DNA of 41,292 nt from positions 1 to 41,292 of the forward strand of contig JAAYAN010000240.1 in the NCBI GenBank assembly GCA_012719345.1. Direction: 5' to 3'. This document shows, one piece after another, positions 8,711 to 17,766 of the stretch. The notes beneath the pieces are model-generated. The model saw only the letters and a list, made by a program, of their open reading frames with translations. It was not told the origin of the DNA and ran no database searches. Made by a program: the position numbers and the translations under genes. Each line of letters opens with the position of its first letter. The stretch's first letter is position 1. Origin of the DNA: Ignavibacteria bacterium (GTDB taxonomy: Bacteria > Bacteroidota > Ignavibacteria > Ignavibacteriales > Melioribacteraceae).

Positions 8711-8831
8711 TTGTTTTGTAAATGTTATGTTGACAAACAATCAGCAAAATTTGTGCTAAAAAAATAATTGCGATTATGGGGTAAAAACAAAGAAATAAAT
8801 TTGAAGTGTTAAAATTAATTGACTCAAAAAA

Positions 8832-9950
8832 TTACAGGTTAAAAATTCTTGCAAGCAAATTGTCGTCCGATAAAAGATTTTCGAAAGAACTGTCGATAAA
8901 CTCGATGTTTGAAGTAAGAGAAAGATATTTAGCTTTCAGATTATCGGAGTTCTCATTATTTATTACAAAAACCTTTGTATCGTTTTTAAGATTCTTTTTA
9001 AAAAGCGCTTTAATGTGCGCATCGGTTCCTGAAAGAGAATATCCGATAAAAACTATTTTTTTTGCGCAATGAATTTCGCGTGCCGATTCGTTTAAAAGCT
9101 GCGATATTACTGAGCTTTTAATAAATTTATGATAAGAAGGCGGAATTATTAAAGTCTGAAAATCAGTTCCGTCCAAAGGACAGGAAAAACTGTATTCTTT
9201 TTTATCGGGTGTGTAACCAAGAAATTTTCCGTGAAAAAGATCTATTTTTCTGTCCCAAGGAGTTAATAATGTCTGGTTGCAGCAATTACAGTATTTCCAG
9301 TTTAAGCTTCCGTGAACTTTTAATATTTTATAAGGAACTGGATGAGCGTTATTAATAATATTAACAGGTTCGCGTGCATTAATCCAAAAGCGGAAAGGTT
9401 TAAGCGCTTGATCGGTATTGTAATTCATAAGATGAAAGCAATAGTCAATTAAACCTTTTTCGGGAAAAAGAAAATCGAAAGCCTGTTCAAGGAGTGTATC
9501 ATAATTCAGTGTTATTATTGAAATGTTTTTGTTGTTATTTACAACCGCTTCCCAAAATTTATGATAGTAAAAGCTTTTTTTGTCTGCTTGCAATTCAATT
9601 ATGTAATGAATAAGTTTAATTAAGTTCTCTTTAGTATAGTAAATAAAGGAATTTGAATATTTGCTGCTAAGACTTTCACGTTCAAATAAAAAGTGGTCCA
9701 TAAAAGCAAAAACAGATTCGAGTTGCGGATAAAGGTTCTTTTCGTGGTTTATGTAAAAATTGTCTTTTATAAATTCAATTACAGTTCTGCCAATCGGAGA
9801 TTCTTCAATTTCATTAAATCCTTTTGATAAAATAGCAGGAAGAATATCCTCTTGCAAAGGAACACCGTCCGGATGAGATGTGCCAGCTCCCATTACAAAA
9901 ACAATATCGCGCTCTGGCGGATAACGAAGATATATTTCAGATGAGTTCAT
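8832..9950 (-). CDS. SIR2-like NAD-binding protein with zinc-knuckle cysteines
   Basis: A 372-aa cytoplasmic protein of the SIR2-like superfamily. Visible motifs are the NAD-binding GAGTS (21-25), TLNYD (147-151, equivalent to the sirtuin TQNxD), a conserved His-Gly in KVHGSLNW (His213), four cysteines C221, C223, C224 and C257 that could bind zinc, and GYSLSGTD (303-310). Sirtuins deacylate lysines using NAD; many bacterial SIR2-like proteins instead degrade NAD as toxins or phage-defence effectors. Sequence alone does not decide between these. The gene follows murQ after 24 bases on the same strand, so it may be read from the mnmE-mnmG-rsmG-murQ transcript, an unusual place for a defence effector. 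No partner effector domain is fused to it. Confidence 0.75.
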   Translation of the reverse strand: MNSSEIYLRYPPERDIVFVMGAGTSHPDGVPLQEDILPAILSKGFNEIEESPIGRTVIEFIKDNFYINHEKNLYPQLESVFAFMDHFLFERESLSSKYSNSFIYYTKENLIKLIHYIIELQADKKSFYYHKFWEAVVNNNKNISIITLNYDTLLEQAFDFLFPEKGLIDYCFHLMNYNTDQALKPFRFWINAREPVNIINNAHPVPYKILKVHGSLNWKYCNCCNQTLLTPWDRKIDLFHGKFLGYTPDKKEYSFSCPLDGTDFQTLIIPPSYHKFIKSSVISQLLNESAREIHCAKKIVFIGYSLSGTDAHIKALFKKNLKNDTKVFVINNENSDNLKAKYLSLTSNIEFIDSSFENLLSDDNLLARIFNL

Positions 9951-9974
9951 TCTAAATAAAATTATTATTTAGAA

Positions 9975-10892
9975 TTAAGATAATGCTTTTCTTACAAATC
10001 CGCCTGCATTTTTAATCATAAGTTGTGCAGTATCTTTATCGGTGTTTGCAGAAATCATAACAATTGCAGTTTTTACATGTCCGCCGGAAAGCTCAAGATA
10101 CTCTGCAGCTTTTGCATAATTGCATCCGGTAATAAGCATTATAATTCTTTTTGCGCGTTCAACAAGTTTTTTATTTGTGAGTTGCAGGTCAATCATCATA
10201 TTTTCATATGTCTTGCCTAAAAGAACCATTGAAGTAGTGGTAATCATATTAAGCACCATTTTTTGTGAAGTACCGCTTTTCAATCGGGTTGAACCCATTA
10301 TTACTTCGGGTCCTACTTCGGGGCAGATAATAATATCTGCTTCTTTAAAGGAAAAACTTGAACGCGGAGAGCAAGATAAAAAAATAGTTGCCGCACCGAT
10401 AGATTTTGCTTTTTTTATTGCACCTAATACATAAGGTGTTCTGTTGCTTGCCGCTATTCCGCATACAACATCATTTTTTGTAACGTTGATGCGTAAAACA
10501 TCATCAGCTCCGTTTTCTTCAAAATCTTCGGCTCCTTCTTGTGCACGGAACATTGCTTCCTTTCCACCGGCAATAAAACCTTGAACCATTTCGGGGTCTG
10601 TTCCAAAAGTGGGCGGACATTCCGAAGCATCCACAACACCTAAGCGTCCGCTGGTACCAGCGCCGAAATATAAAAGCCTGCCGTTCCTAGTGAAGGAATT
10701 AACAACAGCCTCAACAGCTTTAGCGATATGAGAAATCTCTTTTTCAACTGCAAATGCAACAGATTTGTCTTCTTCGTTGATTATTTTTAAAATATCCAAG
10801 GCGGGAAGAGAATCAATGTTTTTTGATAGTGGATTGATTTGTTCGGTTGAAAGACTGCTTATTTCAGAAAATAAATTATTTTCAGAGCTCAT
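9975..10892 (-). CDS. murQ: N-acetylmuramic acid 6-phosphate etherase
   Basis: MurQ cleaves the lactyl ether of MurNAc-6-phosphate to give GlcNAc-6-phosphate and D-lactate, recycling peptidoglycan sugars in the cytoplasm. The 305-aa length is normal. The SIS sugar-phosphate domain is evident: LLYFGAGTSGRLGVVDASECPPTFG with Glu91 at the active-site position, then GGKEAMFRAQEGAEDF carrying the second conserved acidic residue, and the C-terminal helical domain with LELSGGHVKTAIVM. The start codon overlaps the rsmG stop by four bases (ATGA), which indicates translational coupling. No anhMurNAc kinase or MurNAc transporter lies nearby in the window. Confidence 0.95.
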   Translation of the reverse strand: MSSENNLFSEISSLSTEQINPLSKNIDSLPALDILKIINEEDKSVAFAVEKEISHIAKAVEAVVNSFTRNGRLLYFGAGTSGRLGVVDASECPPTFGTDPEMVQGFIAGGKEAMFRAQEGAEDFEENGADDVLRINVTKNDVVCGIAASNRTPYVLGAIKKAKSIGAATIFLSCSPRSSFSFKEADIIICPEVGPEVIMGSTRLKSGTSQKMVLNMITTTSMVLLGKTYENMMIDLQLTNKKLVERAKRIIMLITGCNYAKAAEYLELSGGHVKTAIVMISANTDKDTAQLMIKNAGGFVRKALS

Positions 10893-11569
10893 TTTATCAG
10901 TTCCAAAAGAATTAGTTTTTTTTCTTTTTCGTTTCGTAAGTTGTTTGGTTTATACGAAAGCTCGAAAACCGTATATTTTTTTATATTTATTTTGTATTTA
11001 ATTTCAGCAACTTTTATTTCATCGGAAAGATCCCCGCCTTTCAATGATAAAAGAAAAGCTTTATCTTTGACAAGAGGCAAAGAATATCGGATCAGCATTA
11101 TCAAAGGTACTGTTGCTCTGCTTACAACAAGGTCAAAGGAATTTTGGTGTTTGGTTATAAACTCAGGATCTTCAACACGTATGCTTTCGGCTTTAATGTT
11201 GCTTAATTTTAATTTGTGAATAAACTCTTGCACGGCAGCAATTTTTTTTGATGTTGAGTCTGCAAGAATGCCTTTTAAGAAAGGATTAGAAATTGCCAAA
11301 GGAATCCCGGGAAGTCCCCCGCCGGTTCCAATATCCAAAAAGGACTTGCAATGTTTTGGGATAAAGTGATTAATATATGAACAAATAAAAATATGATTTT
11401 CAACTATGTTGTCGATATCTTTTCGGGAAACGAGATTTAATATCTTATTTTTATCATAAAGAAGAGAAGCGTATAAAGAAAGTCGCTCAATCTGTGAAAT
11501 ATCCGGATTAATATTGTTTTTCCAGAAAAATTCTTTGAGCTGTTTAAGATAAAGTTCGAAATTCTCCAA
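10889..11569 (-). CDS. rsmG: 16S rRNA (guanine-527-N7)-methyltransferase
   Basis: RsmG (GidB), 226 aa, methylates G527 of 16S rRNA using SAM; loss of it is known to give low-level streptomycin resistance in other bacteria. The SAM motif is FLDIGTGGGLPGIPLAI (78-92), followed by the conserved VVSRATVPL block. It starts with TTG at 11569: no ATG occurs in the first 40 codons, and a GAGG Shine-Dalgarno sequence lies about 5 bases upstream. It lies 11 bases after mnmG and overlaps murQ, so it is in the middle of the operon. Confidence 0.95.
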   Translation of the reverse strand: MENFELYLKQLKEFFWKNNINPDISQIERLSLYASLLYDKNKILNLVSRKDIDNIVENHIFICSYINHFIPKHCKSFLDIGTGGGLPGIPLAISNPFLKGILADSTSKKIAAVQEFIHKLKLSNIKAESIRVEDPEFITKHQNSFDLVVSRATVPLIMLIRYSLPLVKDKAFLLSLKGGDLSDEIKVAEIKYKINIKKYTVFELSYKPNNLRNEKEKKLILLELIK

Positions 11570-11580
11570 AAAAACCTCGT

Positions 11581-13455
11581 CTAGTTTTTTAAATACACTA
11601 CCAGCACAGAAATATCAGAAGGAGTTACTCCTAAAATTCTGGATGCTTGACCGACAGTACGGGGCTTTACTTTTAAAAGTTTTTCTCGCCCTTCTTTTGA
11701 AATTGCTTTAATAGAATTGTAATCCAAAATATCAGGAATATTTATGTTATCGTACTTATCAATGCGTTCAACTGCTTCAATTTGTCTTTGAATATATCCT
11801 TCATATTTTAACTCTATTTCAACTTGTTCAAGAGCCTTTTCATCATTAGTTAGTTTTTTAAGAAAAGGTTTGTGGTTGTTTGAAAAAGAAAGAAGTTCTT
11901 TTAATGAAATATCAGGCCTTTTGCATAGTTTATCTACGGACTCAGATTCTTTGAGCAAACTCGAATCTTTTTTTTCTAAATATGGATTTATAACATCAGG
12001 TTTGATTTTAACAGATTTTAATGAAGAAATACTTTCCAAGATTAGAGCTTCTCTTTCAGAAACACGTTCAAAATCTTCTTTTTCTATCAGTCCGAATTCA
12101 TATCCATATTTCATCAATCTTCTATCCGCATTATCCTGACGAAGAAGCAAACGATGTTCGGCGCAGCTTGTAAACATCCTGTAAGGCTCTGTTGTGGATT
12201 TGCCAACAAGGTCATCAATTAAAACTCCTATGTAGGCTTCGCTCCTTTTAAGGGTAAAATCGTTTCTTCCCTGAATTTTAAGAGCTGCATTAATCCCTGC
12301 AAGAAGTCCTTGTGCAGCAGCTTCTTCATATCCAGAAGTTCCGTTTACTTGTCCGGCAAAGTATAATCCTTTAATAAGTTTTGTTTCAAGAGTAAGATCA
12401 ACCTGATAAGGCGGAAAAAAATCATATTCTACTGCATAAGCAAAACGAATAATTTTTACATCGGCAAGACCTTTAATAAGACGAAGAGCTTCTTCCTGAA
12501 TTTCTTCGGGAAGAGATGAGGAAAATCCATTAATATATATTAAATCTGAATTTAAACCTTCAGGCTCAAGAAACAAATGATGTTGGGTTTTATCAGTAAA
12601 TCTTACTATTTTATCTTCAATAGACGGACAATATCTTGGACCAACGCCTTTTATTTTTCCAAGAAATAGAGGTGATCTGTCAAAACCTTTTTCAAGAACT
12701 TTATGAACGCGCTCATCGGTAAAAGTCATATGACAAGGAACTTGGGGTAAAACAGGGAAAATAGAAAGATCTGTTTTAAAAGAAAAAGCTTCGGGAATAT
12801 CATCCCCGGGTTGTTCACGAAGTACTGAATAATCTATACTATCTTTATGAAGTCTTGGAGGTGTTCCTGTTTTCAAACGTCCTGAAACGAAACCAAGTTT
12901 CTCTAAAGATTCGGTCAATCCGTATGAAGCATCTTCGCCATATCTCCCGCCGACAAAAGATTTCATACCGGTATGCATCAATCCATTTAAAAAAGTACCG
13001 GAACATACAATTGCAGCTTTACAACCAAATTCTTGACCTGATTTTGTAATAACACCTGAAACATTCTTTCCTTCACAAACAATATCTGTTACAGAATCTT
13101 CAATTACATCAATTCCCGGGATGTTGGCTATAAAATTCCCAGCTTCAATAGTATATAAGTCACGGTCAGATTGGCATCTTCCTGCCCAAACAGCAGGTCC
13201 TTTAGATTTGTTTAGTACACGAAATTGAATTCCGGTGTTATCTGAAATTTGTCCCATAACACCACCCAAAGAATCAATTTCGTGAACAAGATGACCCTTT
13301 GCGCTTCCTCCGATTGCAGGATTACAAGACATTCTGCCAAAAGCATTTTTATCCATTGTTACAATTGCTACTGAGCAACCCATTTTAGCTGGAGCTATTG
13401 CAGCCTCAATTCCTGCATGACCTCCGCCAATAACTATTATATCATAAACCTTCAT
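11581..13455 (-). CDS. mnmG: tRNA uridine-5-carboxymethylaminomethyl modification enzyme, FAD subunit
   Basis: MnmG (GidA), 624 aa, works with MnmE to install the (carboxymethyl)aminomethyl group on U34 of certain tRNAs, using FAD, NADH and methylene-tetrahydrofolate. The FAD-binding fold is at the N terminus (IIVIGGGHAGIEAAIAPAKMG, glycines 10-15). Family blocks follow: MSCNPAIGGSAKGHLVHEIDSLGG, the Cys-containing SGTFLNGLMHTG, RYCPSIEDKIVRF and YFAGQVNGTSGYEEAAAQG. The C-terminal helical domain that contacts MnmE ends with LGVTPSDISVLVVYL. An AAGGAT sequence precedes the ATG. Its promoter-proximal region contains two parS sites. Confidence 0.97.
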   Translation of the reverse strand: MKVYDIIVIGGGHAGIEAAIAPAKMGCSVAIVTMDKNAFGRMSCNPAIGGSAKGHLVHEIDSLGGVMGQISDNTGIQFRVLNKSKGPAVWAGRCQSDRDLYTIEAGNFIANIPGIDVIEDSVTDIVCEGKNVSGVITKSGQEFGCKAAIVCSGTFLNGLMHTGMKSFVGGRYGEDASYGLTESLEKLGFVSGRLKTGTPPRLHKDSIDYSVLREQPGDDIPEAFSFKTDLSIFPVLPQVPCHMTFTDERVHKVLEKGFDRSPLFLGKIKGVGPRYCPSIEDKIVRFTDKTQHHLFLEPEGLNSDLIYINGFSSSLPEEIQEEALRLIKGLADVKIIRFAYAVEYDFFPPYQVDLTLETKLIKGLYFAGQVNGTSGYEEAAAQGLLAGINAALKIQGRNDFTLKRSEAYIGVLIDDLVGKSTTEPYRMFTSCAEHRLLLRQDNADRRLMKYGYEFGLIEKEDFERVSEREALILESISSLKSVKIKPDVINPYLEKKDSSLLKESESVDKLCKRPDISLKELLSFSNNHKPFLKKLTNDEKALEQVEIELKYEGYIQRQIEAVERIDKYDNINIPDILDYNSIKAISKEGREKLLKVKPRTVGQASRILGVTPSDISVLVVYLKN

Positions 13456-13467
13456 TATTATCCTTAA

Positions 13468-13483
13468 TGTTTCACGTGAAACA
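13468..13483. promoter_or_regulatory. parS site 1 (ParB binding)
   Basis: TGTTTCACGTGAAACA, a perfect 16-bp palindrome identical to the widely conserved parS consensus. In many bacteria ParB nucleates here to organise and segregate the origin region. It lies 13 bases upstream of the mnmG start. Confidence 0.92.
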
Positions 13484-13504
13484 TAAAATTAAAAAACAAA
13501 ATAA

Positions 13505-13520
13505 TGTTTCACGTGAAACA
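13505..13520. promoter_or_regulatory. parS site 2 (ParB binding)
   Basis: A second perfect TGTTTCACGTGAAACA, 37 bp from the first and directly abutting the mnmE stop codon. Two exact copies in a 65-base gap make chance very unlikely. parA and parB are not in the window. Confidence 0.92.
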
Positions 13521-14882
13521 CTACTTTCCAATACAAAATTTCGAAAAAATATTATTCAATATATCTTCAGAAGTAACTTTGCCGATAATTTCCCCAAGCG
13601 AAGAAACCGCGTTTCGTAAGTCAACAGCGATATACTCCTCACTCATATTATTTTTAACAGATTCCAAAGCTGCAGTCAAACATTCATTTGTTTTTATCAA
13701 AGAATTGTAATGACGTAAATTTGAAACAACAGCACTTTTTTCAGAAAAAGTATTAATACTACAAACTTTTTCTTTTAAACTATCAAATAATTTAGATATA
13801 CCTATTCCTTTTTTTACCGAGACAGCAATATCTTTATCTAAAAGATAGTTTGGTTTAAGATCTATTTTATTGATAATATGTAGAATTCGATTTTCATCAG
13901 TCAGTTCAAGTAACTCGTTTACAATACTTTTATCATCAGCATTATTAATATCGGACATCAATATTACAATATCGGCATTCCGGATTTCATCTTTGCTTCG
14001 CAAAACTCCTTCTTTTTCAATCGCATCTTCAGTGGAACGAAGTCCTGCGGTATCCGAAATTCTGAAAAGTATTCCATCAATAACCAATTCCTCTCGTATA
14101 ATATCACGTGTTGTACCTGGAATATCGCTGACAATTGCCCGTGCTTCTTTAAGAAAATAGTTTAACAAAGAAGATTTTCCAACATTCGGGCGGCCTACCA
14201 AAGCTACATTAACACCATCACGAATAATTTTTCCGAATGAATAAGTTTTAAGAAGTGAATCAATTTCACTAATAGTTTCTTCAATTTTAGTTTTTACGGT
14301 TTGTAAAGGCATCAGCTCAATTTCTTCTTCGGCAAAATCAAGTTCAAGTTCTAATAAAGATGAAATTTCCAACAGCTGATTGCGAAGAACTTCAATTTTA
14401 GATGATAAAATTCCGTCAAACTGGTTTCTTGCTCCTTTTAAAGATGCTTCAGTTCGCGCGTTAATAATATCGGCAACAGCTTCAGCCTGAGCAAGATCAA
14501 TCTTTCCATTTAAAAAAGCTCGTTTTGTAAATTCACCGGGTTCAGCAAGTCTTATCTTTTCATCTAAAAACCGCTGAATAATGCGGTTAACAATGTACTG
14601 ATTTCCATGAGAGCTTATTTCAATAACATCTTCTCCTGTGTAAGAATTTGGTTTTTTAAATATGGAAACAAGAACATCATCAATTACCTCATCATTTTGA
14701 GTTAAAATATTACCATAATGAATTGTATGTGAAGGACAATCTTTTATTGGAGCCGCCTTTCCCTTGAAAATAGTATCTGTTATTTCAAAACAGTTTTCAC
14801 CGCTGATTCGGATGACTGAAATTGATCCAGCTCCAGCAGGAGTAGCAAGAGCAATAATTGTATCTTCCAAAGGGTAATTCAT
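13521..14882 (-). CDS. mnmE: tRNA modification GTPase MnmE
   Basis: MnmE (TrmE), 453 aa, a dimeric potassium-activated GTPase that partners MnmG in U34 tRNA modification. The N-terminal tetrahydrofolate-binding domain (about 1-120) begins YPLEDTIIALATPAGAGSISVIRISG. Helical segments follow, then the inserted G domain: G1 GRPNVGKS (230-237), G2/G3 IPGTTRD and DTAGLR, G4 NKID. The protein ends with the diagnostic CIGK, whose Cys is catalytically important. I chose the ATG at 14882 because an upstream TTG would add 20 hydrophobic residues not found in the family. It heads the run mnmE-mnmG-rsmG-murQ. Confidence 0.96.
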   Translation of the reverse strand: MNYPLEDTIIALATPAGAGSISVIRISGENCFEITDTIFKGKAAPIKDCPSHTIHYGNILTQNDEVIDDVLVSIFKKPNSYTGEDVIEISSHGNQYIVNRIIQRFLDEKIRLAEPGEFTKRAFLNGKIDLAQAEAVADIINARTEASLKGARNQFDGILSSKIEVLRNQLLEISSLLELELDFAEEEIELMPLQTVKTKIEETISEIDSLLKTYSFGKIIRDGVNVALVGRPNVGKSSLLNYFLKEARAIVSDIPGTTRDIIREELVIDGILFRISDTAGLRSTEDAIEKEGVLRSKDEIRNADIVILMSDINNADDKSIVNELLELTDENRILHIINKIDLKPNYLLDKDIAVSVKKGIGISKLFDSLKEKVCSINTFSEKSAVVSNLRHYNSLIKTNECLTAALESVKNNMSEEYIAVDLRNAVSSLGEIIGKVTSEDILNNIFSKFCIGK

Positions 14883-15034
14883 AAAATAATAATTCCCAAA
14901 AATATTAACATTAAAAATAATAATAAAAGAAATCAAATTCAAAAAAGGATTTTAAGTCTTCTTTAATTTGAATTTTACTATGAATAATTCTATTTTAATA
15001 TTTGTATCTTATTTATAGATGTGCAATACAAAAT

Positions 15035-15052
15035 TTACTACTAAGTTAGTAA
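15035..15052. promoter_or_regulatory. Inverted repeat in the mnmE/clpB divergent region
   Basis: TTACTA-CTAAGT-TAGTAA with an internal ACTAA-G-TTAGT palindrome, set in the 235-base region between divergently transcribed mnmE and clpB and about 66 bases before the clpB start. A possible operator for clpB. It is not the CIRCE element (TTAGCACTC-N9-GAGTGCTAA), which I looked for and did not find. The rest of the gap is AT-rich with no clear promoter. Confidence 0.35.
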
Positions 15053-15117
15053 TTAAATTTATGAAACTATTTTTCGAAATAAAAAGTTTAAACTTCTTGA
15101 ATAAAAAGGAGTAAAAA

Positions 15118-17730
15118 ATGACATTTAATTTTAACAAACTTACAATAAAAGCGCAGGAAACAATAAATAATGCTGTTGAAATAGCGCAAAATTACAACAA
15201 CCAAATAATAGAACCTGTTCACATTTTAGCGGCAATGGTGCAGGATGATTCAAATGTTCTTAATTCCATAATTATTAAAACAATAGGAAATTCAAATCAA
15301 ATAAAAATAGGAATTGCAGAATCGCTTGAAAAAATGCCAAAAGTTACGGGAGCTGGAATCGGGAATCAGCAGTTTTCGAATAATACAGCCAGAATGCTGG
15401 ATGCTGCTTCGGAAGAAGCTAAAAATCTAAAAGATGAGTTTGTATCAAATGAACATATATTGCTTGCTATTTTAGGAATTGACGACCAAAGCACAAAGTT
15501 ATTGAAAGCAGCAGGATTAACAAAGGAAATGATTCTGAATGCACTTAAAGATATACGCGGAAATCAGCGTGTTACAAGTCAGAATGCCGAAGATACATAT
15601 CAGTCGCTAAAAAAATATGGAAAAAACTTAAATGATTTAGCAAAAAGCGGGAAATTGGACCCTGTAATAGGCAGGGACGAGGAAATTAGGAGAGTTTTGC
15701 AGGTTTTATCGCGCAGAACAAAAAACAATCCTGTTTTAATAGGGGAGCCCGGAGTCGGGAAAACCGCAATTGCCGAAGGAATTGCACATAGAATTATATC
15801 GGGTGACGCACCAGAAAATCTTAAAACCAAATCAATAATTGCTCTTGACTTAGGTGCTTTGGTAGCCGGAACCCAATACCGTGGACAATTTGAAGAAAGA
15901 ATAAAAGCAGTGTTAAAAGAAGTAACTGAAAGTGACGGAGAAATAATTCTTTTTATTGATGAACTTCACCAATTAGTGGGAGCCGGCAAAACAGATGGAG
16001 CTATGGATGCGGCAAATATACTTAAACCTGCGTTATCTAGGGGTGAACTTCATACAATAGGTGCTACAACTTTGGATGAATACCGAAAATACATCGAAAA
16101 AGATGCTGCGCTTGCAAGGAGATTTCAGCCTGTATTGATAACAGAGCCAAATGAAGAAGACGCAATTTCGATATTACGCGGATTAAAAGAAAGATACGAA
16201 GTTCATCATGGCGTGCGCATTACGGACGGCGCAATTGTGGCAGCTGTTCAATTATCAAGCAGGTATATAGCCGACAGGTTTTTACCGGATAAAGCTATTG
16301 ATTTGATCGATGAAGCAGCTTCAAAAATGAGACTCGAAATTAACTCTCTTCCGGAAGATCTCGATGTTCTTGAGCGAAAAGTAAAGCAGCTTGAAATTGA
16401 AAAGGAAGCGTTAAAAAGAGAAAAAGACGAAGCAAGCGCTGAAAGATTAAGAGATTTGAACTTTGAATTATCGGATACAATTGAAAAGCGGAACAGTGTA
16501 AAATTGCAATGGCAGATGGAAAAAGAAAGAATTCAGAAAATAAGAGATTTGAAAAGCGAAATAGAAAATTCCAAACAAAAGGCAGAAAAATATGAACGGG
16601 ACGGTAATTTAGCAAAAGTCGCCGAGTTGCGTTACGGAAGAATTGCACAGCTTGAAAAAGAACTTAAAATAGAAACTGCCGAACTCGAAAATAAATCAAA
16701 CCAATTATTAAAGGAAGAAGTAGAGGCAGAAGACATTGCAGAAATAGTTGCAAAATGGACAGGAATTCCGGTAAGCAGAATGCTTGAAAGTGAACGAATG
16801 AAACTTGTAAATATGGAAACAGAACTTCATAAAAGAATTATCGGACAAAATGAAGCAGTAAGCGCAGTGGCAAATGCGATAAGAAGATCGCGGGCAGGAT
16901 TGCAGGATGAAAAAAGACCAATCGGGTCGTTTATATTTATCGGTACAACCGGAGTAGGAAAAACTGAATTAGCTCGAGCGCTTGCAGAATTTTTGTTTAA
17001 TGACGAACACGCAATAATTCGTATTGATATGTCGGAATATATGGAAAAGCACAGCGTGTCGCGGCTTGTCGGGGCACCTCCGGGATACGTGGGTTACGAA
17101 GAAGGAGGACAATTGACCGAAGCTGTAAGGCGAAGACCTTACTCAGTAATTTTACTTGACGAAATTGAAAAAGCACATCCGGATGTGTTTAATATTTTGC
17201 TGCAATTATTAGATGACGGCAGACTGACAGATAATAAAGGACGCACTGTAGATTTTAAAAATACGATAATCATTATGACTTCAAATCTCGGTTCGCATTT
17301 AATTCAGGAGCGGATGTCGGATTTTAATGAAAATAATCTGGAAGAAATTTTGGGCGATTTGAGAATAAAATTAAGTGAAATGCTGCGCAAGACAATCCGT
17401 CCTGAGTTTTTAAACAGGATAGATGAAGTAGTACTTTTCCGTCCTTTGCTTAAAAAAGAATTATCGGATATTATTGATTTACAGCTGCAAATACTTTCGC
17501 AGACATTATCAGAAAAAAACATAAAACTTGAAATAGAAAATGATGTAAAGGAGTTTTTATTAAGCATAGGTTACAACATAAATTACGGAGCTCGTTCGCT
17601 GAAACGGACAATACAAAAATATCTGATAAATCCGCTTTCAACGGAATTGCTTATAAATAAAATTAATACCGGAGATACAATAAGAATAGTTTATCCGGGA
17701 GCAGGAAAACTTGAGTTTGAAAAAGTTTAA
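15118..17730 (+). CDS. clpB: ATP-dependent disaggregase chaperone ClpB
   Basis: ClpB, 870 aa, is a hexameric AAA+ machine that, with DnaK, pulls apart protein aggregates after heat stress. The N domain (about 1-150) carries two Clp repeats. D1 has Walker A GEPGVGKT (209-216) and Walker B LFIDELH. A coiled-coil middle domain (about 410-530), which distinguishes ClpB from ClpA and ClpC, is clear from its Lys/Glu heptads. D2 has GTTGVGKT (609-616), the pore loop GYVGYEEGG and Walker B ILLDEIEKAH. No ClpP-binding loop is evident. The ATG has a strong AAAGGAG Shine-Dalgarno sequence. It is a single gene, divergent from mnmE, ending in a hairpin terminator. Confidence 0.97.
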   Translation: MTFNFNKLTIKAQETINNAVEIAQNYNNQIIEPVHILAAMVQDDSNVLNSIIIKTIGNSNQIKIGIAESLEKMPKVTGAGIGNQQFSNNTARMLDAASEEAKNLKDEFVSNEHILLAILGIDDQSTKLLKAAGLTKEMILNALKDIRGNQRVTSQNAEDTYQSLKKYGKNLNDLAKSGKLDPVIGRDEEIRRVLQVLSRRTKNNPVLIGEPGVGKTAIAEGIAHRIISGDAPENLKTKSIIALDLGALVAGTQYRGQFEERIKAVLKEVTESDGEIILFIDELHQLVGAGKTDGAMDAANILKPALSRGELHTIGATTLDEYRKYIEKDAALARRFQPVLITEPNEEDAISILRGLKERYEVHHGVRITDGAIVAAVQLSSRYIADRFLPDKAIDLIDEAASKMRLEINSLPEDLDVLERKVKQLEIEKEALKREKDEASAERLRDLNFELSDTIEKRNSVKLQWQMEKERIQKIRDLKSEIENSKQKAEKYERDGNLAKVAELRYGRIAQLEKELKIETAELENKSNQLLKEEVEAEDIAEIVAKWTGIPVSRMLESERMKLVNMETELHKRIIGQNEAVSAVANAIRRSRAGLQDEKRPIGSFIFIGTTGVGKTELARALAEFLFNDEHAIIRIDMSEYMEKHSVSRLVGAPPGYVGYEEGGQLTEAVRRRPYSVILLDEIEKAHPDVFNILLQLLDDGRLTDNKGRTVDFKNTIIIMTSNLGSHLIQERMSDFNENNLEEILGDLRIKLSEMLRKTIRPEFLNRIDEVVLFRPLLKKELSDIIDLQLQILSQTLSEKNIKLEIENDVKEFLLSIGYNINYGARSLKRTIQKYLINPLSTELLINKINTGDTIRIVYPGAGKLEFEKV

Positions 17731-17737
17731 ACTAATC

Positions 17738-17766
17738 GGACTGCACCAAATGCAGTCCAATGTTTT
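17738..17766. terminator. Bidirectional terminator between clpB and the deaminase gene
   Basis: GGACTGCA-CCAAA-TGCAGTCC (17738-17758), an 8-bp perfect stem, with AATGTTTT on the plus side and GATTAGTTT on the minus side. It sits in the 35-base gap between convergent genes. Confidence 0.75.

Noticed and set aside
14883-15117. CIRCE or heat-shock operator for clpB, or oriC
   Set aside because: No TTAGCACTC-N9-GAGTGCTAA and no TTATCCACA-type boxes; only an unrelated inverted repeat was found.
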